The translations under genes were made by a program, and so were the position numbers. A stretch of DNA of 64,000 nt from Paenibacillus sonchi (GTDB lineage: Bacteria > Bacillota > Bacilli > Paenibacillales > Paenibacillaceae), in NCBI RefSeq assembly GCF_016772475.1, contig NZ_CP068595.1, positions 5,642,001 through 5,706,000 on the forward strand. Direction: 5' to 3'. Shown here piece after piece: positions 33,377 to 42,795 of this stretch; within the stretch, counting starts at the first letter, position 1, and each line of letters opens with the position of its first letter. The notes under the pieces were generated by a model. The model did no database searches. It worked only from the letters and a program-made list of their open reading frames with translations, and was not told the DNA's origin.

Positions 33377-34324
33377 TCAGTACCGTTTGAACATCCTTTC
33401 CGCCTCTTCCCGGACCCGGCGGCGGAGAGACACCGGTTCCAGCACTTCGGCATCTCCGCCCCATGAGAGGATATAAGGCAGCAGCTCCTCCAGCTGCCTT
33501 ATGCGAAAAGTAACCAAAAGACCATCCTCCCGCTCTTCGGTAGTCTCCAGATAATAATTAACGGTCTCGATCATTTTGTCGGCAATATTCAGGTTCACCC
33601 GAACCACTACGCGTAAGTTACGGTCGTCGGGCGGGCGGTAACGGCTCAGGTTAAATCCGGCCGGAATGGAGAAGCGCTCTTCCAGCACCGCAAGCTCTGT
33701 CATCCGCGACAACCGGAAATGGCGGATATCCTGCCGGAGACCGCAGCGGGCGACCAGCGTCCAGTTCCCCTGGACGAGCGCCAGGCCATAGGGGTCAACC
33801 TCACGGCTGCTCTTGCGGCTGCCGTCCGCTTCCGGCATTTTTTTCAGATAGGTGAAGCTTAACCTGTGCCGTTCCAGGATCGCGCGCCGGATTTGACCGA
33901 GATAGTCCTTTTCCTTCCGGCCGGTTACAGGTTCTCCAGCATGAAGAAGCCGCATCGTATCCCGTACGCGTGCCGACTCGGCACGCACCGGCTCCGGCAG
34001 AACCGCTTCAATTTTGCGCCTGGCAGACTTTGACACGCTGCCATACTCCGCATCCAGCCTTTGTTCAATGAAATCCGTACCCATCAGCAGGGCTACTGCT
34101 TCTTCGGCCGTGAAGCCTACCGGCGGCAGGAAATACCCTTCCATCAACGAATATCCCTGCCCGGGAGCTCCAATAATCGGAACTCCCGCTTCGCTCAGGG
34201 CCTGGATATCGCGGTAGATCGTCCGCACGCTAGTCTCGAATTGAGCGGCCAAATCTTCCGCTCTGTGCACCTTGCTGCGCTGAAGCTCAAGCGTAATGGC
34301 AAGCTGCCGTTCGGTTTTGTTCAT
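33377..34324 (-). CDS. WYL-domain helix-turn-helix regulator (YafY type)
   Basis: 315 residues: an N-terminal winged helix (TERQLAITLELQRS, HRAEDLAAQFETSVRTIYRDIQAL), a linker with GYFLPPVGFTAEEAVALL, and a WYL domain (about 160-235, ERHRLSFTYLKK, DPYGLALVQGNWTLVARC) that binds ligands or nucleic acid, then the WCX C-terminal part. The usual Trp-Tyr-Leu is replaced by NWTLVAR. The target is unknown; it stands alone between the flavodiiron operon and the GH85 gene. Confidence 0.9.
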   Translation of the reverse strand: MNKTERQLAITLELQRSKVHRAEDLAAQFETSVRTIYRDIQALSEAGVPIIGAPGQGYSLMEGYFLPPVGFTAEEAVALLMGTDFIEQRLDAEYGSVSKSARRKIEAVLPEPVRAESARVRDTMRLLHAGEPVTGRKEKDYLGQIRRAILERHRLSFTYLKKMPEADGSRKSSREVDPYGLALVQGNWTLVARCGLRQDIRHFRLSRMTELAVLEERFSIPAGFNLSRYRPPDDRNLRVVVRVNLNIADKMIETVNYYLETTEEREDGLLVTFRIRQLEELLPYILSWGGDAEVLEPVSLRRRVREEAERMFKRY

Positions 34325-34448
34325 CTTCTTGTCCCCCGCTGCTGTAAAGTCTGTTACATCTTATACTAAAAACGGCGGACGGACAAATCCATACGGGTGA
34401 GATGCGGAGAATGCCGTCTAGCCTCTGGGTATGGAACACTATTCTGCG

Positions 34449-34492
34449 AAAAAAACAGCCTGTCCAGGGAGAATCCGTCCTTGGACAGGCTG
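34449..34492 (-). terminator. Terminator of the GH85 gene
   Basis: On the minus strand CAGCCTGTCCA and TGGACAGGCTG form an 11-bp perfect stem followed by seven T residues, about 50 bp after the stop. Confidence 0.92.
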
Positions 34493-34542
34493 TATGGCTG
34501 AAACGTAAAATTAACGGACATCATTTAATATCTTGAGAATGC

Positions 34543-37338
34543 TTAATGGCTGCCCTTCAGATACACCGGCTCAGAGCGGTTGCCGGCATAGTCCTCCATC
34601 ACGACATACACAACATTAGCTGTCGAGCGGAAGCTGAGAGAAGCTTTGGTGGTCCGTCCCCGGACAATCATCGGCTTATTGCCGGAGCTGTAGGTGGTTG
34701 CAAAAGATTTCGCCACCCCATCCTCATACACATACAGATACCGCCAGTCTCTGGTGTTCGGCATCGGCAAATTCAGGATGTCCTGATTCCAGGACCAGGC
34801 TTCGGCATAGGGTTCGGCGATGGTGTCCATAAAACGCCCGCTCACCGAAACCGGATCTACAGTGCCTGCCGTAACGGTAACAATGTAATCATCGCCGTTC
34901 ACCGGCATCCCGGTGAATTCTGCCGAGGTCGAACCTGCAGGAACAACCTTTTGCTGCTGCACCGGCTCCGCCGTAGTAGTCCAGTTCACGGACTGCACGC
35001 GGACGGTAATGCCCCCTGCCGTACTGCCGGTATTTGACCAGCTAACGTCAAACCTTCCGTCTGCTTGGGAATTCACTTTCAGATTAGAGACAGCCGCATT
35101 CAGGTTAAAATTCAGGGTTGCGGCATCGCCTTCCTGCCCATCTGCACCGACAGCCACAACTTTGAGCCTCCCGGATTTAGCCGGAAGCCGCTTGAGGTAG
35201 AACACCTCATCATATTTTCCGCCCATATATACATCATTTACATAGACGTTATATTGCTTAACTTTATTGTAATCAGGGTCCAGCTTCCAATGAACGACCA
35301 TTTCACTCGTATCTGTAAACGCATTGGCAATCGTAAGGTCAGCCGGAGCCGCAGGTTTCACGGCAGTACCGTCGGTTATCCGGAGCTGTCCGATGTTCAT
35401 CTGATAATTGTTCACAACCCCTTGGCCGGGATTAAAAACGAGTCCAAACGCAGCGATCGTCCGGCCTGCATAAGCACTCAGATCCAGCTCCTTCGTCACC
35501 CAGCCGCTGGTTTTGCGGCCGCTGTCCGGAACCGGCACTTTGACCACAGTATTCGGATCATCTGCCAGAATGAGGCCTACCGACATCGACGATGAATTCG
35601 CAGCCGACGGCTTATTGTAGCTAATGGACAGCTTGGAGCCTGCCTTCAGGCTAAGCTCTGTTTTGTATAAACGCAGGAAGTTCTCTGCATTCAGATTTCC
35701 GTTCACCACCAGCGAGCTGCCGCCGTTAAACCCACCGATCTGCTTATACTTATAGCGCTCTGTGCCCGAGAGATTGTATTCGGGTCCATAGTCGAAATCC
35801 ACAGTAAGCCTGTTGCCTGTTGTCTCCTGCCACCATTGCCAGGTAACGGGAATGTCCTGCAAACTCATATTGGACCATTCCTCATTGTTGGAGACCGTAC
35901 CGTTCACATAATACGACAACCCGTGCCCGGTATTGAAATTAGTATAAAAGTTATTGTCCTGAATGACCGAACGTTCTGCAATCACAGAAGAAATCCCCGG
36001 CCAATAGCGGTTGTCGGCATAGACATCCGAGACGGTGTTGGCGGCTGGCTTCGCAGTATTCTTTGGATTCACGTTGGGTCCCGACCACCACAGCTGCTCA
36101 CGCAAATGCGTCATCCACTGGTAATCATTCTCCGACCTGTGGGAGACGGGATAGGACAGACCCATATCCTCATCCAGACCAGCGTGTACAAAATCGGCAC
36201 CAAGCGTTGCCAGACTAAGTCTCGGCAGACCGGCCGCATCCACCTTGGCCGCAAGTGCTGAACCATTAACCGGCTTGAACCGGTCCCGTCCTGCTTCCAG
36301 GCCTGCATACCCCACATCATACAAGCTGTAGCTGGTGCCCAGGCTGCTATTCAGATTGGCCAAATAATTGTTGGCACCCGTAATCTGGGTGTTGCCAGCT
36401 CCATAATCAAAGAAAAAGGAGTTGGACACCGGCTCCTTTGTGCTTTTATCGACCAGCATGGAGATGTTGGAATCATTCAACGTCCGCGCGAACGTGTTCG
36501 CGCCGGTCTGGGTATTCAGCGAATCGTACCATTGGACATACAGCCCGCCTTTTTGCAGCGCTTTCATAAATGCGATGTAATCCGGGATATCGGCTACTGC
36601 CACATTCGGGCTCATTTCTTCCTGGTTGATAAAATAACCGTCAAAACCAAAATACTGTGCCATTGCAATCAGCTTTTCAGCTACCGGGAACTTTCCCTGC
36701 TCATCCCGGACAATCATTTGCTTGTAGGTCTGCTGGCCGCGGTCGTTGTTGGAAAAGAAAATGCCGGCTAAGGACATCACGCCATTTTTATGCGCCGCAT
36801 CAGTATAAGTCGGGTTGGGGATATTCAGCATCCCGAATTCGAACCATTTTTGCTGCCAGTCCTTCTGGGCCAGCTCATCATAATATTCCGGCGGGGTATA
36901 CGCGGTTGCCGTGCCATGCCAGTAGGAGTAATAATCGATATACTGCCAGAAGTTAAAATGGTACTGCGCAAACTTGTTCGTATACGGCGCATTCTCAATA
37001 AATGCGTTGCCGTAGTCGCCTGACACATTCATCATCCGCGTCTGCGGACTGAGCGCCGGATTCGCCTGAGTCGCAGCAAAAGGGGCGATTCGCTCCTGCA
37101 GCGGTACGCGTGATCTAAGCAGTTCGGCATCCGGATCAGTCTGGGGACTCCAGTTGGCAATATGGCTGCTGGTATAACCATGAACATTGGGCTGGTTGGC
37201 ACCAGGAGCACTGTCTCCTTTAAAAGGCCATGTGTCGCCGGCATACGCCGTCAAGGGAAGACCTGAAACTAGCAAAGCAGCAGCCAACAATGCAGATGTC
37301 AGCTTAGGAAGTGATTTGGTACCGGTGGGAATATTCAT
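34543..37338 (-). CDS. Secreted GH85 endo-beta-N-acetylglucosaminidase
   Basis: A 931-residue exported enzyme that cuts the chitobiose core of N-linked glycans. It has a signal peptide (LTSALLAAALLVSGLPLTAYA), then a GH85 catalytic domain to about residue 480: FNFWQYIDYYSYWHG, GVMSLAGIFFS and FGFDGYFINQEEMS, where the Glu after INQ is the expected acid/base. C-terminal beta-sandwich and fibronectin-like regions follow (ADLTIANAFTDTSEMVVHW, FDVSWSNTG). No SLH or LPXTG anchor is seen, so it is probably released. It is monocistronic. Whether it acts on high-mannose or other glycans is open. Confidence 0.9.
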   Translation of the reverse strand: MNIPTGTKSLPKLTSALLAAALLVSGLPLTAYAGDTWPFKGDSAPGANQPNVHGYTSSHIANWSPQTDPDAELLRSRVPLQERIAPFAATQANPALSPQTRMMNVSGDYGNAFIENAPYTNKFAQYHFNFWQYIDYYSYWHGTATAYTPPEYYDELAQKDWQQKWFEFGMLNIPNPTYTDAAHKNGVMSLAGIFFSNNDRGQQTYKQMIVRDEQGKFPVAEKLIAMAQYFGFDGYFINQEEMSPNVAVADIPDYIAFMKALQKGGLYVQWYDSLNTQTGANTFARTLNDSNISMLVDKSTKEPVSNSFFFDYGAGNTQITGANNYLANLNSSLGTSYSLYDVGYAGLEAGRDRFKPVNGSALAAKVDAAGLPRLSLATLGADFVHAGLDEDMGLSYPVSHRSENDYQWMTHLREQLWWSGPNVNPKNTAKPAANTVSDVYADNRYWPGISSVIAERSVIQDNNFYTNFNTGHGLSYYVNGTVSNNEEWSNMSLQDIPVTWQWWQETTGNRLTVDFDYGPEYNLSGTERYKYKQIGGFNGGSSLVVNGNLNAENFLRLYKTELSLKAGSKLSISYNKPSAANSSSMSVGLILADDPNTVVKVPVPDSGRKTSGWVTKELDLSAYAGRTIAAFGLVFNPGQGVVNNYQMNIGQLRITDGTAVKPAAPADLTIANAFTDTSEMVVHWKLDPDYNKVKQYNVYVNDVYMGGKYDEVFYLKRLPAKSGRLKVVAVGADGQEGDAATLNFNLNAAVSNLKVNSQADGRFDVSWSNTGSTAGGITVRVQSVNWTTTAEPVQQQKVVPAGSTSAEFTGMPVNGDDYIVTVTAGTVDPVSVSGRFMDTIAEPYAEAWSWNQDILNLPMPNTRDWRYLYVYEDGVAKSFATTYSSGNKPMIVRGRTTKASLSFRSTANVVYVVMEDYAGNRSEPVYLKGSH

Positions 37339-37580
37339 CCTTCCATCCTCCTCGTCTTCTGTGGTTTCGCTTACATTTCATCCATGCATCCTTCAAAGAC
37401 AAACCTGTTTCCTGCAAGTGCTGCCATCCCTCACCCCTTTTTTGGCATTTTGCTATCCCCCAAATCTATCCCGAATCTTCCCTTACAAATAGTGGAGAAA
37501 TTAAAGATAACCTGGACATATTAAAGTTTCTGATGCGGTTATAGACCTGAAAGAGCCTCGGAAGCACTCTTGGCAAACCA

Positions 37581-37603
37581 AAAAAACCGCGCCAGGCGCG
37601 GTT
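37581..37603 (-). terminator. Terminator of the isoprenoid-synthase/MmcQ operon
   Basis: On the minus strand AACCGCGCC and GGCGCGGTT pair with a tiny loop, followed by a T run. It lies 28 bp after the stop at 37631. The rest of 37339-37630 shows nothing I can name. Confidence 0.9.
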
Positions 37604-37630
37604 TCCAAATCAATGAGCTCATGAGTCTGC

Positions 37631-37999
37631 TTAACTGCTCTCCGCAATGGATTCACGGAGGCTTTTAGGAAGCTTTTTGACTACCAAATCATACGAATGG
37701 CCGATCATCAAAAAAATATCCTGCTCCGGCACGGAACCATCCAGTGTGATAGAATTCCAGTGTTTTTTGTTCATATGGTACCCTGGCCGCACATTATCAT
37801 ATTGCTCCCGCAAATTTGCCGCGATTACAGGATCGCATTTTAGATTAATAACCGGTTGGCTGGCTATATTTTCAAAAATAAGTGCGAACATTTTCCCTTC
37901 AACCTTGATCACCAGCGATTCCGGCCCAAAAGGATGCGTTGGGACCGCCCCCTTCTTTTTCAGGCAATATTCTATTATGTTTTGTTTCATATTTTTCAT
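37631..37999 (-). CDS. MmcQ/YjbR-family protein
   Basis: A 122-residue single-domain protein of the MmcQ/YjbR (DUF419) family: IIEYCLKKKGAVPTHPFGP at the N-terminus, MFALIFE, then GYHMNKKHWNSITLDG and IGHSYDLVVKKLPKSLR. The fold resembles type III secretion chaperones and a DNA-binding role has been proposed. It is 35 bp downstream of the isoprenoid-synthase gene and shares its terminator, but a functional link is not evident. Confidence 0.88.
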   Translation of the reverse strand: MKNMKQNIIEYCLKKKGAVPTHPFGPESLVIKVEGKMFALIFENIASQPVINLKCDPVIAANLREQYDNVRPGYHMNKKHWNSITLDGSVPEQDIFLMIGHSYDLVVKKLPKSLRESIAESS

Positions 38000-38034
38000 A
38001 GCAGCAGCTTTCCTTTCTAATATTTTCCTTCATT

Positions 38035-40434
38035 TTAACGGTTCCGGTTAATAATATAGTCCAATAAATGGTTCAGAAAAGCAATTTTGCGGGGAACCGC
38101 ATTCAGCGCTTCCACGGCATGACAGTAGTGATCCCACATTTCGATTCTGGCGGCTTCCGGACCAAGGACAGACACAAAGGTCGAATTGTTATTTTCCATA
38201 TCCATCCGGGTGTTTTTGCCCAGCACCTGATGATCCCCTTCCAAATCAAGCAGATCATCTTTGATCTGAAAGGCAATGCCCGCATGGTAGGCGTATTTCT
38301 TCAACGCGTTGATTTCGGCTGTTTGTACCCCGGCCAGTATGGCTGGCATTACCAGAGAAGCTTCAAACGCTAACCCCGTTTTGTAAAAACACATCATATT
38401 CAATTGCTCCAGGGTCATCGCTTTTCCTTTGGAGTGCAAATCCATCGCCTGCCCCATGCACATATCCTCTGCCTTTTCGGCCGAATATTGCATCAGAGCC
38501 AGCACAGTTGCAGGATCAAAAGCCTGAAGCGAAGCCTGCTCCTGAATCGCCTTTTGAATCAGGTACAGGCCGGTTAATTCCGCCGTAGCGCTATTATGCA
38601 CCTGATGCAAGGTCGGCCGCCCTCTGCGGGTGGACGCATTATCCTGGGAAGGCAGATCGTCAAAAATCAAGGATGCGGTATGCATAAATTCCAATGATCT
38701 CAGAAGCGGCTCGATCGCAGCTGCCTGCATGCCATACACCTCAACACCCAGCACCCAGGTTAATATTGGCCGTATCCGCTTCCCGTCGCCGGTCAGACTA
38801 TAATTCGCCGCCTCAATCAGTGATTCTTTCATCGGAGGGATTCCATCCGGCCTGGGAATCTTCAGCAGACCGTTGATTTGATCGCGGACAGTGCGGACGG
38901 TCGTCTGAAACTTCTCCTTTTCCTTCCGGCCGTTTTTCAATTGGGCATTGATCTGATCCCGGAGCAGCTTGTCGAAGAAATCCACATCGTCTGCTTTTCG
39001 GACCATATGTTGTATAAGGCGGTTGAACTCCGGATTCCCAGACGCAAAAATCTCCATGATTTCGTTATACCGTTCTGTACCTACCCGTTCTTTGCAGCGT
39101 TTCAGTCCGTTGATTGCCCGGTCCATAATCACCTCAAGGGTCTTGGCATCGGAATGATATACATTATGGATCAAATGGGAGATTACCGTCCAGTATAATT
39201 CATAAGGATTGATCAGATCGGGACGCTGCTTCCGGTATTTTAAATAATAGGTATATGGGGTGACGGCCCCATCCTTCATATCATCGTACATATCCGCAAA
39301 ATCATCAGCCAGCTGGTTATAGATTCCATAATAAAAGGTCCGCTCCTCAAAACCTTTATCCTCAGCAGCACTAATCACCGAACGGACAATTAATCTCGAC
39401 GAAGAGGATTTTAGAATAATAGGGATGTACAGCTCTTCGTTGGTGTATTCCGCATTAGCCAGATCCTTGTTGCGGTCGATGTCCTGGGAATGAAAAAACA
39501 CATAAGACTGTTCAAAAAAGGTTTTCTCTGTTTCGGGCTTCTGCAGGCTTTGGATATATTCAAAAGCAGTCCGCAGCTCTGTATGGACGTATTGAATGAT
39601 TTCCATATGGATTCCAGGCCACCCGCTCAGCTCCGGCACCTTTCCCGTCAGAAGGGCAGTCCGTATCATTGCGGAATATTGTTCTTTTTCGGGAGCCGTT
39701 AAGACCTGGGAATCCAGAAGATCGTCAATAAAAGGGTAAGTCAAACCATAGGAATACCCGATCCGGATGGCTTCATCCAGCCTACGGGTGCGTTCAGCGG
39801 GCGTGGTCTGTTCATCCATTTCTTCTACCACATGCAGAATAACCCCGACGATGATTTTGATGAGTTTACGTTCGGCTTGCTCGGCATCCATTTCCTCCGG
39901 AATATGGGAAGAGACATTCTTAAGTTTGTCTATCACCCAAATCGCTGCAGCTTCGATTCCTTCCTTCTGGGCCCAGCGGTAAAATCCGGCTATACTGGAC
40001 AATCCGGTTAATCCGGTCTGGTCCTCCTGCTCATTTGCGCCGGAATGCATCAAGTGTCTTTTCAAGTCCGTGACTACCCGCTGAATCCGGGTCTTGGTGC
40101 GGGGATCATCCAGCGCTTTGCCCAGATCCCTCATGTAGATATAGGACACACTCCGGTCTAAATAATTATCCAGTTTGCCTGTATAGTTCAGCCATTCCAG
40201 ATACTTCTGATTATCCCGTGTATCCCCTGCTCTCTTCCTCCGTGTAAAAAAAGACAGCCATGACCGTTGATGGATATGGTTCTTCTTCCACGACTGGATA
40301 TCTTTTGTCAATGCAGGGACATAAGTTTTGTCCGTGACCTGCATATTCAGGGCTGCAAAATACTGGGCTGCCTTATGCTCCGCCAGCCGGTACACCGTAT
40401 CGCCCTGCTCTGTAAAGTTCTCATTCATATGCAT
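38035..40434 (-). CDS. Two-domain isoprenoid-synthase-like protein
   Basis: 799 residues. The C-terminal 300 form a trans-prenyl diphosphate synthase: GKRIRP, first Asp-rich motif DDLPSQD (592-598), GQAMDL, KTG and second motif DDLLDLEGD (726-734). The N-terminal 490 residues look like a second helical isoprenoid-synthase fold: DDLLD at 237-241 and QLADDFADMYDD near 375-385, 140 residues apart, the same distance as the catalytic motif pair of the C-terminal domain (134). It may make a prenyl diphosphate in one half and cyclise or further extend it in the other. Typical synthases are about 300 residues. No terpene-tailoring genes are adjacent. The C-terminal assignment is firm, the N-terminal one inferred. 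Confidence 0.82.
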   Translation of the reverse strand: MHMNENFTEQGDTVYRLAEHKAAQYFAALNMQVTDKTYVPALTKDIQSWKKNHIHQRSWLSFFTRRKRAGDTRDNQKYLEWLNYTGKLDNYLDRSVSYIYMRDLGKALDDPRTKTRIQRVVTDLKRHLMHSGANEQEDQTGLTGLSSIAGFYRWAQKEGIEAAAIWVIDKLKNVSSHIPEEMDAEQAERKLIKIIVGVILHVVEEMDEQTTPAERTRRLDEAIRIGYSYGLTYPFIDDLLDSQVLTAPEKEQYSAMIRTALLTGKVPELSGWPGIHMEIIQYVHTELRTAFEYIQSLQKPETEKTFFEQSYVFFHSQDIDRNKDLANAEYTNEELYIPIILKSSSSRLIVRSVISAAEDKGFEERTFYYGIYNQLADDFADMYDDMKDGAVTPYTYYLKYRKQRPDLINPYELYWTVISHLIHNVYHSDAKTLEVIMDRAINGLKRCKERVGTERYNEIMEIFASGNPEFNRLIQHMVRKADDVDFFDKLLRDQINAQLKNGRKEKEKFQTTVRTVRDQINGLLKIPRPDGIPPMKESLIEAANYSLTGDGKRIRPILTWVLGVEVYGMQAAAIEPLLRSLEFMHTASLIFDDLPSQDNASTRRGRPTLHQVHNSATAELTGLYLIQKAIQEQASLQAFDPATVLALMQYSAEKAEDMCMGQAMDLHSKGKAMTLEQLNMMCFYKTGLAFEASLVMPAILAGVQTAEINALKKYAYHAGIAFQIKDDLLDLEGDHQVLGKNTRMDMENNNSTFVSVLGPEAARIEMWDHYCHAVEALNAVPRKIAFLNHLLDYIINRNR

Positions 40435-40544
40435 TCGTTTACCTCTGCTCGAATTTTTGTTTGGGCCTCATAATCATACCCCTAATACGGCCAAAAATCT
40501 TTTTGGTTACCTATTGGCACTCCTATCATGCTTCCATCCGTCTA

Positions 40545-40589
40545 CAAAAAAAGAAAGACTCGGTTTATAAACCAGGGCCTTTCTTTTTT
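40545..40589 (-). terminator. Terminator of the tandem GNAT gene
   Basis: Outer arms AAAGAAAG/CTTTCTTT flank an inner perfect palindrome GGTTTATAAACC, with T runs on both sides; it may work in both directions. Confidence 0.75.
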
Positions 40590-40615
40590 GAAGTAAGAGT
40601 GCTTACCTGTTGTTT

Positions 40616-41554
40616 TCATTCAGCCAAAAGAGTGAACGGTTTTTCATAAATGCTGATTGCATAATCAGATTTCATTCCGGCTTTTTCATAGAGGCGGTAT
40701 GCACCCGAAGGGTTGGTTGCATCGACACCCAGCGAAACGAGCATTTGACCCGCATGATAGGATGCCCTGAACAGGCACTGCAGCAGGGCCAGGGCAAGAC
40801 CGCGCCCACGGAAAGGCCGGCGTACTCCAACCTGCTCGATGAAGAGCAGGTCTTCGCGCATGCGTCCGAGCGCAAAACCCGCAACATCCCCGTTCGGGTC
40901 CCGGGCGATCAACCACCAGCGTTCCTCAAAGGTAGGCAGCAGTGTCTTTTCGGCCCATTTCTCGAAAGGAGGCACCGCAAAATCCCAGTGATCGGCAAAC
41001 GACTCTACATAAGCCTCATGCACGGCTTGTTCGTCGCGCCCCTTCATAAACGGCTCAATGGTGAAGCCTTCAGGTAGAATGGCCGCAGCCGGTTCGGTGT
41101 CCAGCCGGATTCCCATTCGCTTGAAGTAACGGACCGGCGCAAAGCCTTGCGCCTCAAACAGCCGGACAGCATCTTCGCATAATGTCGGGATCATGCCTTG
41201 CAGACGCTTCGGGACTCCTGTTGCATTCCGTAGTTCTGAGGCCCGGGCTTCCAGCGACTTGACGAGCGACGCACCCACGCCCCGGCCCCGGGCTGCGGGC
41301 AGCACGCAGCCGTAGCTGAACAGCTTTTCTTCACTATCCTCCTCAAGAAAAGCATATCCGATTAATGACAAGTCTGTGTCTTCAACGACCCAGACATTGT
41401 GGTCCAGATCGAAGCCGGACCACATGTCCAGGACATCGTCGAGAACGATGTCGGGTGCTCCGAGGTCTTCGGTATCACAGGCAGCCACCAGATCGCATAC
41501 CGCCTGAGCATCATTTAATGAGGGGCGGCGTATGCGGAAGGTTGAATTCGTCAT
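40616..41554 (-). CDS. Tandem GNAT-family acetyltransferase
   Basis: 312 residues with two GNAT domains. The first (1-150) has the acetyl-CoA loop VLPAARGRGVGASLV, the second (160-305) VRRPFRGRGLALALLQ followed by SLGVDATNPSGAYRLYEKAGM. The arrangement is that of mycothiol-synthase-like and related two-domain acetyltransferases, in which often only one half is active; both halves here keep the R/Q-x-x-G-x-G/A loop. The substrate is unknown. It is monocistronic. Confidence 0.85.
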   Translation of the reverse strand: MTNSTFRIRRPSLNDAQAVCDLVAACDTEDLGAPDIVLDDVLDMWSGFDLDHNVWVVEDTDLSLIGYAFLEEDSEEKLFSYGCVLPAARGRGVGASLVKSLEARASELRNATGVPKRLQGMIPTLCEDAVRLFEAQGFAPVRYFKRMGIRLDTEPAAAILPEGFTIEPFMKGRDEQAVHEAYVESFADHWDFAVPPFEKWAEKTLLPTFEERWWLIARDPNGDVAGFALGRMREDLLFIEQVGVRRPFRGRGLALALLQCLFRASYHAGQMLVSLGVDATNPSGAYRLYEKAGMKSDYAISIYEKPFTLLAE

Positions 41555-41705
41555 CTAGAATAACTCCTTAACGGGTGATCAAACGCAGATCGCAGATTAT
41601 TGATCCCTCTTTTACTAAAAAATGTATTACAACCATTTTAGCAGAAAAGCCTCTCTCTTCCCATTGAGTAATCATTGCATACGCCGTCTGTGCACCGCAT
41701 CACCT

Positions 41706-41745
41706 AAAAAAGCAGGCACCCCTAACTTGCGGGCGCGCCTGCTTT
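41706..41745 (-). terminator. Terminator of the zinc-ribbon/deoxyribosyltransferase-like gene
   Basis: On the minus strand AGCAGGC and GCCTGCT pair around a GC-rich loop, followed by a T run, 14 bp past the stop at 41760. Confidence 0.8.
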
Positions 41746-41759
41746 GTATGTTGACACAT

Positions 41760-42686
41760 TTATTGGACGGTACCCTGGGCCTTTTCTATACGCTCATAAC
41801 TCAGCTTCTGCCGCAGTAATACTGCCAGTTCTTCAGCCGTGTCCCATACGATGGGACGGATAGCCTGGACATGTACATTCAGTTCTTCTGCTATGCTGTT
41901 GTTCACAGTCCAGATTACCGGGATGCTCAAACCAAGTGCATACCCTGCCGCAAAATACACTTCAGGAGACTGCCCGGTTAAATCTGCGATAATAAGTCTG
42001 CTGTCTGCGATTAGCGCCAAAGAATCGTGATCATGGTTCTGCGTGCTGTCTTGGGTAAGCAAGCGCGGCAGATAACCGAACTGCTCTATTTTTGGCAAAA
42101 GCATTTCCTGCCACTCCAGGCGCAGTTCCTTTTTCTCTGCGGTCAGAATGAGGCACGGCTTCAATTTTTTGCCTCCGGCGCTCGCCGCAGCCTCACTCCA
42201 GCCTTTATCCGTAAGCTTAAAGGTCATGCCTTCCCGTATAAGCAGCTGCTCATTAATGAGCTTATCGATGATATATACCAGCTCCTGCAAATTGGGGGAA
42301 TACGTCAGATTATAGCTGCCGGAGAGCGGCTGAATAACAACAGGATCTCCTGCACTCCCGGAATGCCTGTACAAATATTGCAGCAGACGGTTCCCTTTAT
42401 CCTCAATCGTCACTGGAATTTTTGGGGAATTTGCGATGGTCTCCAAATCGTTGAACGTTAGCGTAACCTTTTCTTCACAATCAGTCAGCTCCCGGATATA
42501 GCCTGATATCAAATGGAGTACGTCGCGTTTCTTGGGGTGCGGGAGCGCATTGATAGATTCGTAGCTGTCTCTCAGCAGATTATAGTACCCGCCGGGCGAA
42601 CAAGAACAACCGAGATATCTATCGTAATCGCCCTCCGCCACAATGGGGACAATCTCATCGCAGAACAAACAGTGTTTCTTCGTCAT
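41760..42686 (-). CDS. Zinc-ribbon protein with C-terminal nucleoside 2-deoxyribosyltransferase-like domain
   Basis: 308 residues in three parts. An N-terminal zinc ribbon has Cys6, Cys9, Cys27 and Cys29 (CLFC, CSC). A middle part (about 50-170) is helical with a winged-helix look (NRLLQYLYRHSG, LINEQLLIREGMTFKLTDKG). The last 130 residues carry LIIADLTGQSPEVYFAAGYALG and IPVIW, the signature of the 2-deoxyribosyltransferase/TIR-like nucleotide-binding superfamily. Such domains cleave N-glycosidic bonds of nucleosides or NAD, or bind nucleotides, and occur in signalling and defence proteins. Which applies here is not clear. Confidence 0.65.
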   Translation of the reverse strand: MTKKHCLFCDEIVPIVAEGDYDRYLGCSCSPGGYYNLLRDSYESINALPHPKKRDVLHLISGYIRELTDCEEKVTLTFNDLETIANSPKIPVTIEDKGNRLLQYLYRHSGSAGDPVVIQPLSGSYNLTYSPNLQELVYIIDKLINEQLLIREGMTFKLTDKGWSEAAASAGGKKLKPCLILTAEKKELRLEWQEMLLPKIEQFGYLPRLLTQDSTQNHDHDSLALIADSRLIIADLTGQSPEVYFAAGYALGLSIPVIWTVNNSIAEELNVHVQAIRPIVWDTAEELAVLLRQKLSYERIEKAQGTVQ

Positions 42687-42795
42687 AACAACTCTTCACC
42701 TCTTATTCATTGCTACCCCCTACCTTAACAATTTTCGTTTGAAAAGTAGACAAGAAGATATTTCCTGTAGTGTGCACATCTATAAAATAAGCAGC

